A stretch of 64,000 nucleotides of DNA from Alloyangia pacifica (lineage in GTDB: Bacteria > Pseudomonadota > Alphaproteobacteria > Rhodobacterales > Rhodobacteraceae). The notes under the pieces are model-generated. The model was not told where the DNA came from, made no database searches, and saw nothing but the letters and a program-made list of their open reading frames with translations. The translations under genes were made by a program, and so were the position numbers. Below are positions 24,914-32,844 of the stretch, in pieces. Numbering within the stretch: position 1 is the stretch's first letter; every line of letters starts with the position of its first letter. The stretch spans positions 124,001 to 188,000 of the forward strand of contig NZ_JAIVKX010000004.1 of assembly GCF_020524285.1 (NCBI RefSeq). The letters are read 5' to 3'.

Positions 24914-26884
24914 ATGCCGCATCGTCTCGCCCGCCTCCTGATGCTCCTCGTACTGGCTCCTGGTCTCGCCCTGGGCACCGGTGCCGCGCTGGCACAGGAC
25001 TACCTCGGCTCCGAGCGCTGCATCGCCTGCCACGAGGCCGCCGGTGAGGCCTGGCAAGACTCGCACCATGCCCTCGCCTGGACCGCGGCGACGCCGGACA
25101 ACATCACCGCGGATTTCGACGGCACCGAGTTCACCCTCGGCGACATGCAGGCCCGTTTCAGCCTCACCCCCGAGGGCAAGGCCCATGTCAGCGTCACCGA
25201 ACGTGACGGGGTGACCACCGAATACGACGTGCATTCGGTGATCGGCGTCGAGCCGCTACAGCAATACATCCTCGAGACCGCGCCCGGCCGCCTACAGAGC
25301 TTCGACGTGGTCTGGGACACGGAAAAGGGCGACTGGTTCCACCTCTACCCGCAGCAGAACTACGCCCCCGACGACGGGCTGCACTGGACCGGCCCCTACA
25401 AGACCTGGAACAGCCGCTGCGCCGCCTGCCATGCCACCGGCTTCGAGGCGAATTACGATCCGCAGGCGCGCAGCTTCGCTTCGACGCAGGTCGAGATCGG
25501 CGTCGGCTGCGAAGCCTGTCACGGCCCCGGCTCGGCGCATGTGAACTGGGCCGAGACCTACGAGACCACGCAGGAGGCCCCGCCCCCCGCCTCCGGCTTC
25601 ACCGTCGACATGTCGGTGCCCGCGCAGGCGATAGAGCAATGCGCAACCTGCCACTCGCGGCGCGAGCCCTATACCGACGGGAACCCGGTGCCCGGCACGC
25701 CCTACCACGACACCTACAACCTCTCGCTGCTGCGCGAGGGCGCCTATGAGGCCGACGGGCAAATCCTCGACGAGGTCTACGTCTACGGCTCCTTCCTGCA
25801 GTCGAAGATGTACGCCGAAGGGGTGAGCTGCTCGAACTGCCACCTGCCGCATGAGGCCGAGCTGATCGCCGTGGGCAATGCCGTCTGCACCCAGTGCCAC
25901 AGCCCGGCGGGCAACCCCGAGTTTCCCTCGCTGCCGCTGCAGGTCTTCGACGGGCCCGAGCACACCCACCACCCCGAAGGCTCGGCGGGTGCCCAGTGCA
26001 AGAATTGCCACATGGTCGAGCGCGTCTACATGGGCAACGACTGGCGGGCCGACCATTCCTTCCGCATCCCGCGCCCCGACCTCACCGCCGAGACCGGCGC
26101 CCCCGACGCCTGCACCACCTGCCACGAGGAGCAGACCCCCGAATGGGCCGCAGCCACGCTGGAGGCGTGGTTCCCCAAAAGCACCCACCGCGGCCCGCAT
26201 TACGGCGAGGTGCTGGCGCACGGCCGCCGCGATGCCGCCCGCGCCGCGCCCGGACTGCGCAGCCTGTCGCAGGACACGGACATGGCGGGTATCGTGCGCG
26301 CCACGGCGATCTACCTGCTGGAGCAGGCCGGCGACCCGGCCGAGGCCGTGGCGCTGGAAGCCCTGCTGCAGGACCCCGACCCGCTGGTGCGCAGCGCCGC
26401 GGTGCGGCTGCAGCGCGTCGCCCCCGCAATGGAACGCGCGCCGCGCATCATGAACTCGCTCAGCGATCCCTCGCGCTCGGTCCGTATGGCCGCGGCGCAG
26501 TCGATGCTCGACGCGCAGATCGCCCATATGCCCGGACGCTACGAGCAGGCGCTACGCAGGGCCTTCGGCGAATGGCAGGCCTCCATGGCCAGCCGTCTCG
26601 ACTTCCCCGAAACCCACCTGCAGATGGGCGGCATGGCGCTGGTGATGCGCAACATGCCCGCCGCCTCGAACGCCTTCGCCGAGGCCAGCCTCCTCGACCC
26701 GCAGCTCAGCGATGCCTGGATCATGCAGATACGCATCGCCTTCGCCACCGGCGACGAGGCGCGGGGTCGCGCGCTGCTGGGCGAGGCCCTGCAGAGAAAC
26801 CCTGACAACGTCACGCTGCAGATGATGCGCCGCGAGCTGACCGGCGAAGACATGGACCTGCTGCCCCCGCCCTCAGCGGACTAG
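24914..26884 (+). CDS. Octaheme cytochrome c with HEAT/TPR-like C-terminus
   Basis: This 656-residue periplasmic protein has a signal peptide (cleaved near ALAQ, residue 28) and eight CXXCH heme-binding motifs: CIACH 36, CAACH about 168, CEACH 198, CATCH 242, CSNCH 305, CTQCH 324, CKNCH 361 and CTTCH 399. The spacing with distal histidines fits the cytochrome c554-like multiheme group. From about 440 there are HEAT-like repeats (DPLVRSAAVRLQRVAPAM, SRSVRMAAAQSMLDA) and a final TPR-like pair. The electron partner and substrate are unknown. It is 120 bp downstream of the SH3 gene and has no adjacent cytochrome maturation genes. Confidence 0.85.
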   Translation: MPHRLARLLMLLVLAPGLALGTGAALAQDYLGSERCIACHEAAGEAWQDSHHALAWTAATPDNITADFDGTEFTLGDMQARFSLTPEGKAHVSVTERDGVTTEYDVHSVIGVEPLQQYILETAPGRLQSFDVVWDTEKGDWFHLYPQQNYAPDDGLHWTGPYKTWNSRCAACHATGFEANYDPQARSFASTQVEIGVGCEACHGPGSAHVNWAETYETTQEAPPPASGFTVDMSVPAQAIEQCATCHSRREPYTDGNPVPGTPYHDTYNLSLLREGAYEADGQILDEVYVYGSFLQSKMYAEGVSCSNCHLPHEAELIAVGNAVCTQCHSPAGNPEFPSLPLQVFDGPEHTHHPEGSAGAQCKNCHMVERVYMGNDWRADHSFRIPRPDLTAETGAPDACTTCHEEQTPEWAAATLEAWFPKSTHRGPHYGEVLAHGRRDAARAAPGLRSLSQDTDMAGIVRATAIYLLEQAGDPAEAVALEALLQDPDPLVRSAAVRLQRVAPAMERAPRIMNSLSDPSRSVRMAAAQSMLDAQIAHMPGRYEQALRRAFGEWQASMASRLDFPETHLQMGGMALVMRNMPAASNAFAEASLLDPQLSDAWIMQIRIAFATGDEARGRALLGEALQRNPDNVTLQMMRRELTGEDMDLLPPPSAD

Positions 26885-27526
26885 GGCGTCCACCGCCTCA
26901 GCCACCGGCGTATCGCCGTCCGTCAGCTCGACGATCTCGCGCCTGATCGCCGGCGTGTCGATCAGCCGCGCCAGCACCGCGGCCACGTTGCCACGCTTGA
27001 CCGAGCCATAGGGCAGCGCGTGCGACAGGCTCACCGCGTCGTCGCCATCCTCGTGCAGCAGCGTGCCGGGGCGCAGGATCACCCAGTCGAGATCGGTGGC
27101 GGCCAGCGCAGCGTCGGCTTCCTTCTTCGTCTTCATGTAGACTTCGAACTTCGGCTTCACCTCGCCGCCCCGCCCGGCCTCGGGCATGGCCGACACGAGA
27201 TAGACGCGCGAGATGCCATTGGCCTGCGCCGCTGCGATCACCTTGAGGGGGCCCTGCCCGTCGATCTCGGCGGTGCGCTCGAGCCCGCTGCCCGCCGCCC
27301 CCGCCGAGAAGACGATCACGTCATGGCCTTCGGCGGCCCTGGTCATCGCCGCAGCATCCATCTCCATGAGGTCGTCCTGCAGCGGCGCGGCGCCCTGCGC
27401 GCGCAGCACCTCCGCCTGATCGGGCGTGCGATGCAGAGCGGTGACCGCGTGGCCGGCCTCGACCAGCAGCGGCAGTAGACGATGGCCGACGCCGCCGGTG
27501 GCGCCGATGAGAAGGATGCGGGACAT
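26873..27526 (-). CDS. NAD(P)-binding atypical SDR
   Basis: This 217-residue protein starts with the Rossmann motif LLIGATGGVGHRLL and continues as an atypical short-chain dehydrogenase of the YwnB/NmrA-like type: VIVFSAGAAG near 70, RVYLVSAMPEAG near 110, a YMKTKKEADAAL block with YxxxK near 130 and WVILRPGTLLHEDG near 147. It probably reduces or senses a small metabolite or flavin-linked species. Its last four codons overlap the end of the octaheme cytochrome gene on the other strand by 12 bp, which leaves no room for a terminator between them. Confidence 0.82.
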   Translation of the reverse strand: MSRILLIGATGGVGHRLLPLLVEAGHAVTALHRTPDQAEVLRAQGAAPLQDDLMEMDAAAMTRAAEGHDVIVFSAGAAGSGLERTAEIDGQGPLKVIAAAQANGISRVYLVSAMPEAGRGGEVKPKFEVYMKTKKEADAALAATDLDWVILRPGTLLHEDGDDAVSLSHALPYGSVKRGNVAAVLARLIDTPAIRREIVELTDGDTPVAEAVDALVR

Positions 27527-27609
27527 GGGAGAAGCCTTTCGATTTGCTCCCCTTCAGATGGCCCCCGAACCGCATTTCTCAAGAGAGGGGCGCGACCCAC
27601 CCCGGATCG

Positions 27610-27665
27610 CGCCCCGCCGCTTCTTCTCTTTCAAGATACGCCCGCCGGAGGCGGTCCCGCCCTCG
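27610..27665 (-). repeat. Dispersed intergenic element, copy 2
   Basis: On the reverse strand the sequence reads GCGGGACCGCCTCCGGCGGG, CGTATCTTGAAAGAGAAGAAG and then a GC-rich block. It shares the CCGCCTCC-GCGGG, AT-rich centre and GAAG-type tail of the elements at 12713 and 62930. It lies just downstream of kduD. Confidence 0.5.
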
Positions 27666-27684
27666 CCGCAAGCGCGGCAAACGT

Positions 27685-28428
27685 TCAGCGCGCCAGCCAG
27701 CCGCCGTCGACGTTCAGCACCGCCCCGGTCACGTAGCGCGCCGCGCGCGAGCAGAGGTAGGCCGCCGTGCCGCCGATGTCCTCGGGGTCGCCCCAACGAC
27801 CGGCGGGGATGCGGTCGAGAATGGCCTTCGACCGCTCCGGGTCCGCGCGCAGGGCCTCGGTGTTGTTGGTGGCGATATAGCCCGGCGCGATGGCGTTCAC
27901 GGTGATCCCATGCGGCGCCCATTCGTTGGCCAGGATCTTGGTGATCCCCGCCACCCCGTGCTTCGAGGCGGTATAGGCCGGCACCCGAATGCCGCCCTGG
28001 AAGGACAGCAGCGAGGCGATGTTGACCACCGCACCCTCCTGCCGCCGGGCGATCAGCTCGCGGCCAAAGGCCTGGCAGGTAAAGAACAGCGCCTTCATGT
28101 TGACGTCGACGACCGCGTCCCAGTCGTCTTCTGAGTAGTCCACGCTGTCGGCGCGGCGGATGATCCCCGCGTTGTTGACCAGCAGCGCGTAGCCCGCGCC
28201 CTTGAACACGTCCTTCGCCGCCATCGGGTCCGAGAAGTCGAGCAGCAGCGAGTCCGCCGTGCCGCCCGCCGCCTCGATGATCCCCACCGTCTCGTCGCAG
28301 GCGCGGCGGCCGACACAGGTCACAGACGCCCCCTGCCCGGCAAGCGCCACCGCGATGGCCTGGCCGATGCCGGTGTTGGCGCCGGTGACCAGCGCGCGCT
28401 TGCCCTCGAGCGAGAAGAGCCCCGACAT
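27685..28428 (-). CDS. kduD: 2-deoxy-D-gluconate/DKII 3-dehydrogenase
   Basis: This 247-residue classical SDR has the cofactor motif VTGANTGIGQAIA, NNAGII at about 84, and the active-site Ser, Tyr and Lys in ASLLSF and YTASKHG. KduD reduces 3-deoxy-D-glycero-2,5-hexodiulosonate (DKII) to 2-keto-3-deoxygluconate with NADH. Its start overlaps the stop of kduI (TGATG), so the pair is co-translated. Together they finish the breakdown of unsaturated uronates released from pectin. Confidence 0.9.
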   Translation of the reverse strand: MSGLFSLEGKRALVTGANTGIGQAIAVALAGQGASVTCVGRRACDETVGIIEAAGGTADSLLLDFSDPMAAKDVFKGAGYALLVNNAGIIRRADSVDYSEDDWDAVVDVNMKALFFTCQAFGRELIARRQEGAVVNIASLLSFQGGIRVPAYTASKHGVAGITKILANEWAPHGITVNAIAPGYIATNNTEALRADPERSKAILDRIPAGRWGDPEDIGGTAAYLCSRAARYVTGAVLNVDGGWLAR

Positions 28429-29252
28429 CAGCGCAGGTCCTTGGGCTGGATGAAGTCCATGTCGGTGTAATCGACGTTGTCGCCCGCCATCGCCCAGATG
28501 AAGGTGTATTCGCCGATGCCCGCGCCCGAATGGATCGACCAGCTCGGGCTGACCACGCCCTCCTCGTTGGCAACGAAGAGATGGCGGGTCTCGTCCGGCT
28601 CGCCCATCAGGTGCAGCACGCGGCTGTCCTCGTCCATGCCCCAGTAGAGGTAGGCCTCCATGCGGCGGTCGTGGATGTGGCTGGGGATGGTGTTCCAGAC
28701 CGAGCCTTCCTCGAGCGAGGTGTAGCCGAGGATCAGCTGGCAGCTCTCCATCACCTGCGGGTGGATGAATTGCTTGATCGTGCGCTTGTTGGAGGTCTCG
28801 GGCGCGCCCATGGTCACCTCCTTGCAGTCGGCAAGGGTGACCAGCTTCGACGGGTAGGCCTTATGCGCCGGGCAGGAGGTGATGTAGAAGCGCCCGGCCC
28901 CCGAGAAACTCACCGCACCGCTCCCCATACCGAGGTAGAGCACGTCGCCGCGTCCCATCTCGTAGGTCTCGCCGCCTGCCTCGACGGTGCCCGCCTCGCC
29001 GATGTTGACGATGCCCATCTCGCGGCGATCGAGGAAGCTCGGGGTCTTCGTCTCCTCCACCACGTCGAGGGTGAGCGTCCCGCCGCCCGGCACCGCGCCG
29101 CCCAGCACGAAGCGGTCGTAATGGGTGTAGACGAGGCGGATCTCGCCCTCGCGGAACATGCCCTGCGCAAGGAAGTGCTCGCGCAGCTCCTCGGTCCACA
29201 TGTCGCGGGCGTGGGTCGGATGGATGGCGTGGCGGGTTTCGACGGTCAGCAT
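28428..29252 (-). CDS. kduI: 5-keto-4-deoxyuronate isomerase
   Basis: This 274-residue cupin-fold enzyme matches KduI in length and motifs: RHAIHPTHARDM start, MGRGDVLYLGMGS near 102, and a metal-binding region NTIPSHIHDRRMEAYLYW near 188 with its two His and Glu. KduI converts 5-keto-4-deoxyuronate (DKI) to DKII. GGGAGAGAG precedes the start. An operator-like palindrome lies 88 bp upstream at 29340. Confidence 0.93.
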   Translation of the reverse strand: MLTVETRHAIHPTHARDMWTEELREHFLAQGMFREGEIRLVYTHYDRFVLGGAVPGGGTLTLDVVEETKTPSFLDRREMGIVNIGEAGTVEAGGETYEMGRGDVLYLGMGSGAVSFSGAGRFYITSCPAHKAYPSKLVTLADCKEVTMGAPETSNKRTIKQFIHPQVMESCQLILGYTSLEEGSVWNTIPSHIHDRRMEAYLYWGMDEDSRVLHLMGEPDETRHLFVANEEGVVSPSWSIHSGAGIGEYTFIWAMAGDNVDYTDMDFIQPKDLR

Positions 29253-29339
29253 GTGCTCTCTCCCAGAATCTCTCCCTGCCCGGCCGGCGCCGGCCAGACG
29301 GTCGCCGCCAAGGAACCACGGATGGGCCTCGCCTTCAAG

Positions 29340-29356
29340 ATGTTATCATACAACAT
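29340..29356. promoter_or_regulatory. Operator-like palindrome upstream of kduI
   Basis: ATGTTATCATACAACAT is a 17-bp near-perfect palindrome with arms ATGTT/AACAT. Its reverse contains TTGTATGATAAC, the same core found upstream of the ABC operon and twice upstream of the TRAP operon. It lies between kduI and the GntR-type gene, so it is a likely site for that regulator. Confidence 0.7.
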
Positions 29357-29580
29357 TGGCAAGCAGTCAGACCTCTGCGCGAATGAGCGCCGGCACCTCA
29401 GCCGGCAGCACGGAGACGTACACCTTCCTGAAACACATCCATAATTTCCGGCTTTGACGGGGATCGCAGATGCGGCGACGAGGACAGGCTGGCGCGAACG
29501 TCCCGGTGCCCGACGTGGACAGCCTTCCGGAAACCTGTATTATAGATCACACCCGAGCCAGGAGCGAGAAGACCAAGAAC

Positions 29581-30321
29581 GTGACCGAGCAGAAAGTCAG
29601 AACAGCCCGCCCCTCGCGCGGCAGCGGCAAGACCCTCGTCGAACAGGTGCGCGACCGCCTGCGGGCGCAGATCGAGAGCGGACAATACCCGCCCGGCACC
29701 CGTCTGCCGAGCGAGGCGAAGATGACCGAGGAGTTCGAGGTCAGCCGCACCGTGGTGCGCGAGGCGGTCGCCTCGCTGCGCTACGACGGGCTGGTCGAGC
29801 CGCGGCAGGGCGCCGGAGTCTTCGTGCTCGACGCGCGCCCCGAGCTGGACCTGCCGTTCCAGAACATCGATTTCGTGCGCATCTCCTCGATGATCGAGAT
29901 GCTCGAACTGCGCACCGCCGTCGAGGTCGAGGCCGCCGGTCTCGCCGCCCTGCGCCGCTCGCCCGCACAGGAAGAGCTGATCCTGCACGCGCTGACCGAG
30001 CTGCGCGCCCGCGCCGCCGCCGGGGAGCCGACCGTCGAGGCCGATTTCGCGCTGCATCTCGCCATCGCCGATGCCACCAACAACCCGCGGTTCCGCGACT
30101 TCCTGTCGATGATCGGCGCCAGCCTGATCCCGCGCCATGCGCTGAGCGACACCAAGGACGCCGCCACGGCCACCTACCTGCAGGCCATCGACGCCGAGCA
30201 CGAGGCCATCGTCACCGCGATCCTCGATGGCGACGAGGACGCCGCGCGGCTGGCCATGCGCCTGCACCTCAAGGGGGCGCAGTCGCGCTACCGCAACCTG
30301 CTGCGCAAGACCGGGCAGTAG
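29581..30321 (+). CDS. GntR-family (FCD) regulator of the uronate cluster
   Basis: This encodes about 246 residues from GTG 29581; an ATG at 29470 would add 37 residues that do not look conserved. The winged helix covers about residues 15-80 (LVEQVRDRLRAQIESG, GTRLPSEAKMTEEFEVSRTVVREAV, LVEPRQGAGVFV). The C-terminal half is an FCD effector domain with metal-type residues (DFALHLAIADATNN and AIDAEHEAIVTAIL with D and three His). Effectors of this family in uronate pathways are sugar acids. It is the best candidate to bind the shared TTGTATGATRA motif. kdgF follows 18 bp downstream. Confidence 0.85.
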   Translation: MTEQKVRTARPSRGSGKTLVEQVRDRLRAQIESGQYPPGTRLPSEAKMTEEFEVSRTVVREAVASLRYDGLVEPRQGAGVFVLDARPELDLPFQNIDFVRISSMIEMLELRTAVEVEAAGLAALRRSPAQEELILHALTELRARAAAGEPTVEADFALHLAIADATNNPRFRDFLSMIGASLIPRHALSDTKDAATATYLQAIDAEHEAIVTAILDGDEDAARLAMRLHLKGAQSRYRNLLRKTGQ

Positions 30322-30339
30322 CCCTATCAGGAGCTTCTC

Positions 30340-30648
30340 ATGAGCAATTTCCCCGTCGTCTTCCCCGACACCGGCGTCGCCCGCCAGGTGCTCGCCGACA
30401 GCCCCGAGCTGATGGTCGTCTCCTTCCGCTTCGAGACCGGCGCGCAGGGCGCGATGCATCACCACCCGCACGTGCAGTCGACCTATTGCGAGAGCGGGCG
30501 CTTCACCTTCTTCCTCGGCGACGAGAGCTTCGAGGTGAAGCCGGGCGACAGTTTCGTCATTCCCTCGGGCGCCAAGCACGGCTGCGAATGCCACGAGGCC
30601 GGGCGGCTGATCGACTGCTTCACCCCGCGTCGGGACGATTTTCTTTAA
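30340..30648 (+). CDS. kdgF: KdgF-like cupin
   Basis: This 102-residue single-domain cupin has the metal-binding block AMHHHPHVQSTYCESGRF (His, His, His/Gln) near residue 37 and PGDSFVIPSGAKHGCEC near 68. The length and motifs match KdgF, which speeds linearisation of 4,5-unsaturated uronates to 5-keto-4-deoxyuronate, the substrate of KduI. AGGAG lies 8 bp before the ATG. The adjacent kduI/kduD and GH105 genes supply the steps before and after. Confidence 0.88.
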   Translation: MSNFPVVFPDTGVARQVLADSPELMVVSFRFETGAQGAMHHHPHVQSTYCESGRFTFFLGDESFEVKPGDSFVIPSGAKHGCECHEAGRLIDCFTPRRDDFL

Positions 30649-30678
30649 CCTCGTCAACACTGCACCGTGAGCCGGGCG

Positions 30679-30834
30679 AGCGCCTGCCCGTGGGGTGGCG
30701 CTGCAACCTTGGCCGGGTGCGGTTTATCCTGGCCAAACCCGGACGACATGCGAAGGTTGCACGAGGACGACAAAGCGCCAGCCCGCAGGGACGGTCAGGC
30801 GCTTGCCCGGCGGCCTTCGGCCTTGACTCCGGGC
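30679..30834. repeat. Nested inverted repeat in convergent intergenic region
   Basis: Four stems nest around one loop: AGCGCCTG/CAGGCGCT (30679-30686, 30796-30803), TGGCGCT/AGCGCCA (30696-30702, 30774-30780), GCAACCT/AGGTTGC (30703-30709, 30754-30760) and CCGGGT/ACCCGG (30713-30718, 30737-30742). The 3' flank GCTTGCCCGGCGGC through TCCGGGC at 30800-30834 recurs at 40561-40597. It lies between the convergent kdgF and AraC-type genes and could be a bidirectional terminator or a mobile repeat. Confidence 0.75.
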
Positions 30835-30839
30835 CAACC

Positions 30840-31760
30840 CTACCCCTGCCCCAGCGCCCGCGCCTGATCGGCCTCGTCCATGCCCATGACCTGGCCGTCC
30901 TGTGCGCGCTTCACCCGCTGCTGGTGACCGCGCGGGCTGATGCCCATCTGACGCTTGAAGGCGCGGCTGAAGTAATAGGGGTCGGCATAGCCGATCTCCG
31001 CCGCCACCTGCGACGGGCCCATGCCGCGCTCGAGCAGCGACATGGCCCGCTCCATCCGGCAATATTCCTGGTACTGGCGCGGCGTGCGCCCGAGCCGGTC
31101 GCGGAAGGCGCGGTGGAAGTAGTCGGCGTTGTAGGGCGCTGCCTCGACCGCCTGCGCCGCCACCTCGGGATCGAGAGGCGCGGTGGAGATCTGCGCCGCC
31201 GCCTTCATCACCGCCAGATCGATCGCCGCCGCCCCGTCGATGGGCACCGCACCGCCCTGCCGCCAGCCGAGAAACGCGTCGTCGATGAAGGCGATCAGGA
31301 AGACCATGAAGAGATGATGCTGCATCAGCGTCACCGAGTTCGGCGGCGCGCTCTCGCGGTAGCCGCGGATCAGCGGCGCCAGCTCGTGCCAGCGCGAGAG
31401 CCGCACCTTCCGGCGCAGGTCCATCTGCGCGATGAGGTCGGCATCGCCATAGATCCCCAACGTGAAGTGCTGCGCCAGCCCGGTGTAGAGATCGGCACCC
31501 TCGTTCCAGCCGCGGAAGGTCTCGCCCCGGCGCAGCAGCATCGCCTCGCCCGGCGCCAGCGTTAAGCGCTCCTCGCCGACCATGTACTCCCCCTGCCCGT
31601 CGAGCGCGATCACCAGATCCTCGACCGGGTTCTCCTTCTCGATCCGCCAGAGTTTCGAATGCTGCATGCGGATGGCCGAGCGGGTCAGCGTCAGGGTCAG
31701 CGCCGTGGCGGGCACCCGGTCGAGAATTGAACCTCCGATTTCGTCCATCTTTTTCGCCAT
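30840..31760 (-). CDS. AraC-family regulator
   Basis: This 306-residue protein has an N-terminal cupin-type sensing domain (about residues 40-110, APGEAMLLRRGETFRGW) and a C-terminal AraC double helix-turn-helix (about 200-285: YNADYFHRAFRDRLGRTPRQY and SQVAAEIGYADPYYFSRAFK). It is divergent from the oligouronide ABC operon and likely activates it in response to a pectin-derived sugar. The start at 31760 or ATG 31748 cannot be decided; neither has a strong ribosome binding site. Confidence 0.87.
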   Translation of the reverse strand: MAKKMDEIGGSILDRVPATALTLTLTRSAIRMQHSKLWRIEKENPVEDLVIALDGQGEYMVGEERLTLAPGEAMLLRRGETFRGWNEGADLYTGLAQHFTLGIYGDADLIAQMDLRRKVRLSRWHELAPLIRGYRESAPPNSVTLMQHHLFMVFLIAFIDDAFLGWRQGGAVPIDGAAAIDLAVMKAAAQISTAPLDPEVAAQAVEAAPYNADYFHRAFRDRLGRTPRQYQEYCRMERAMSLLERGMGPSQVAAEIGYADPYYFSRAFKRQMGISPRGHQQRVKRAQDGQVMGMDEADQARALGQG

Positions 31761-31797
31761 CTTGGTGAATTCAATCCAAGCTCGCCATCTGTCATGA

Positions 31798-31813
31798 ATT
31801 CATCATACAACTG
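31798..31813. promoter_or_regulatory. Operator-like motif upstream of the ABC operon
   Basis: ATTCATCATACAACTG contains ATCATACAAC, identical to the core of the kduI operator (reverse TTGTATGATGAA). It lies in the divergent region between the AraC-type gene and the ABC operon, 104 bp before the first start of the latter. Confidence 0.6.
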
Positions 31814-31901
31814 TACAGGACCGCCTGTCACCCGCCAGCCCCGAGGAGGGGGCCAGCTGACGCTACGGGATGGGCGATCTCCGCGCAGTTCGGGAGGACA
31901 C

Positions 31902-31964
31902 ATGCTTATTTCGCCGAAGTTGGCCGCCGTTCCGGCGGGCCGCGGCACGGGAGGCCGGCCATGA
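31902..31964 (+). CDS. 20-residue leader ORF coupled to the ABC permease gene
   Basis: ATG 31902 follows a strong GGGAGGACAC site, and the frame runs 20 codons to a TGA at 31962-31964 that overlaps the permease start (ATGA). The product is basic and Gly/Pro-rich (PAGRGTGGRP at its end), with no family. The arrangement suggests a translated leader that feeds ribosomes to the permease start or controls its expression. It could also be the scar of a deleted first gene, since a binding-protein gene usually stands first in such operons. Confidence 0.5.
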   Translation: MLISPKLAAVPAGRGTGGRP

Positions 31965-32842
31965 CGCGCAAGCGCGCCCTGGGGCTTGGCTACCTGTCGC
32001 CCTACATCATCGGACTTCTGGTCTTCACGATGATCCCCTTCGGGGCATCGCTCTATCTCAGCTTCACCGACTACAACCTGATGTCGGCGCCAAGATGGAC
32101 GGGACTGGAGAATTACATTGATCTCTTCACCAAGGACCGGACGTTCCGCCGTTCGCTGACGGTGACCTTGATCTACGTCTTCACCACGGTGCCGCTGAAG
32201 CTCGCCTTCGCGCTCTTCATCGCCTACATCCTCAACTACAAGCTGAAGTTCATCAACTTCTTCCGCACCGCCTTCTACGTGCCCTCGATCCTTGGCGGGT
32301 CGATCGCGATCGCGGTGCTCTGGCGCTACATTTTCGCCTCCGAAGGGCTGGTGAACATGATGCTGACCGGGCTCGGCTTCGAGGCGGTGAACTGGTTCGG
32401 CGATCCGCAGAACGCGCTCTTCACCATCACCCTGCTGCGCTGCTGGCAGTTCGGCTCGGCCATGGTGATCTTTCTCGCGGCGCTCCAGTCGATCGACAAA
32501 TCGCTCTACGAGGCGGCCGAGATCGACGGTGCGAGCAAGGCGCATTGCTTCATCTTCATCACCATCCCGCTGATCACCCCGGTGATTTTCTTCAACCTGA
32601 TCATGCAGATGGTCCAGGCCTTCCAGGAATTCAACGGCCCCTACATCATCACCCAGGGCGGCCCGCTGAAGTCCACCTACCTGCTGCCGATGTACATCTA
32701 CGACGAGGCCTTCCGCCGCTTCGACATGGGCTATGCCTCGGCCATCGCCTGGGTGCTCTTCGTGATCATCATGGTGCTCACCCTCGCGGCCTTCTGGTCC
32801 TCGAAGAAGTGGGTCTACTACGCCGGCGACAAGCGGAGCTGA
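31961..32842 (+). CDS. Sugar ABC transporter permease (MalF-type)
   Basis: This 293-residue inner-membrane protein has six predicted segments and the EAA loop YEAAEIDGASKAHCFIFITIPLITP near residue 182, which docks the ATPase. It is of the CUT1 family, which imports oligosaccharides. Upstream GGGAGG lies close to the start and the 20-codon leader overlaps it. The operon continues with a second permease, an ATPase, a binding protein, a GH28 and a GH105 enzyme, so the substrate is most likely an oligogalacturonide. Confidence 0.9.
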   Translation: MTRKRALGLGYLSPYIIGLLVFTMIPFGASLYLSFTDYNLMSAPRWTGLENYIDLFTKDRTFRRSLTVTLIYVFTTVPLKLAFALFIAYILNYKLKFINFFRTAFYVPSILGGSIAIAVLWRYIFASEGLVNMMLTGLGFEAVNWFGDPQNALFTITLLRCWQFGSAMVIFLAALQSIDKSLYEAAEIDGASKAHCFIFITIPLITPVIFFNLIMQMVQAFQEFNGPYIITQGGPLKSTYLLPMYIYDEAFRRFDMGYASAIAWVLFVIIMVLTLAAFWSSKKWVYYAGDKRS

Positions 32843-32844
32843 AC

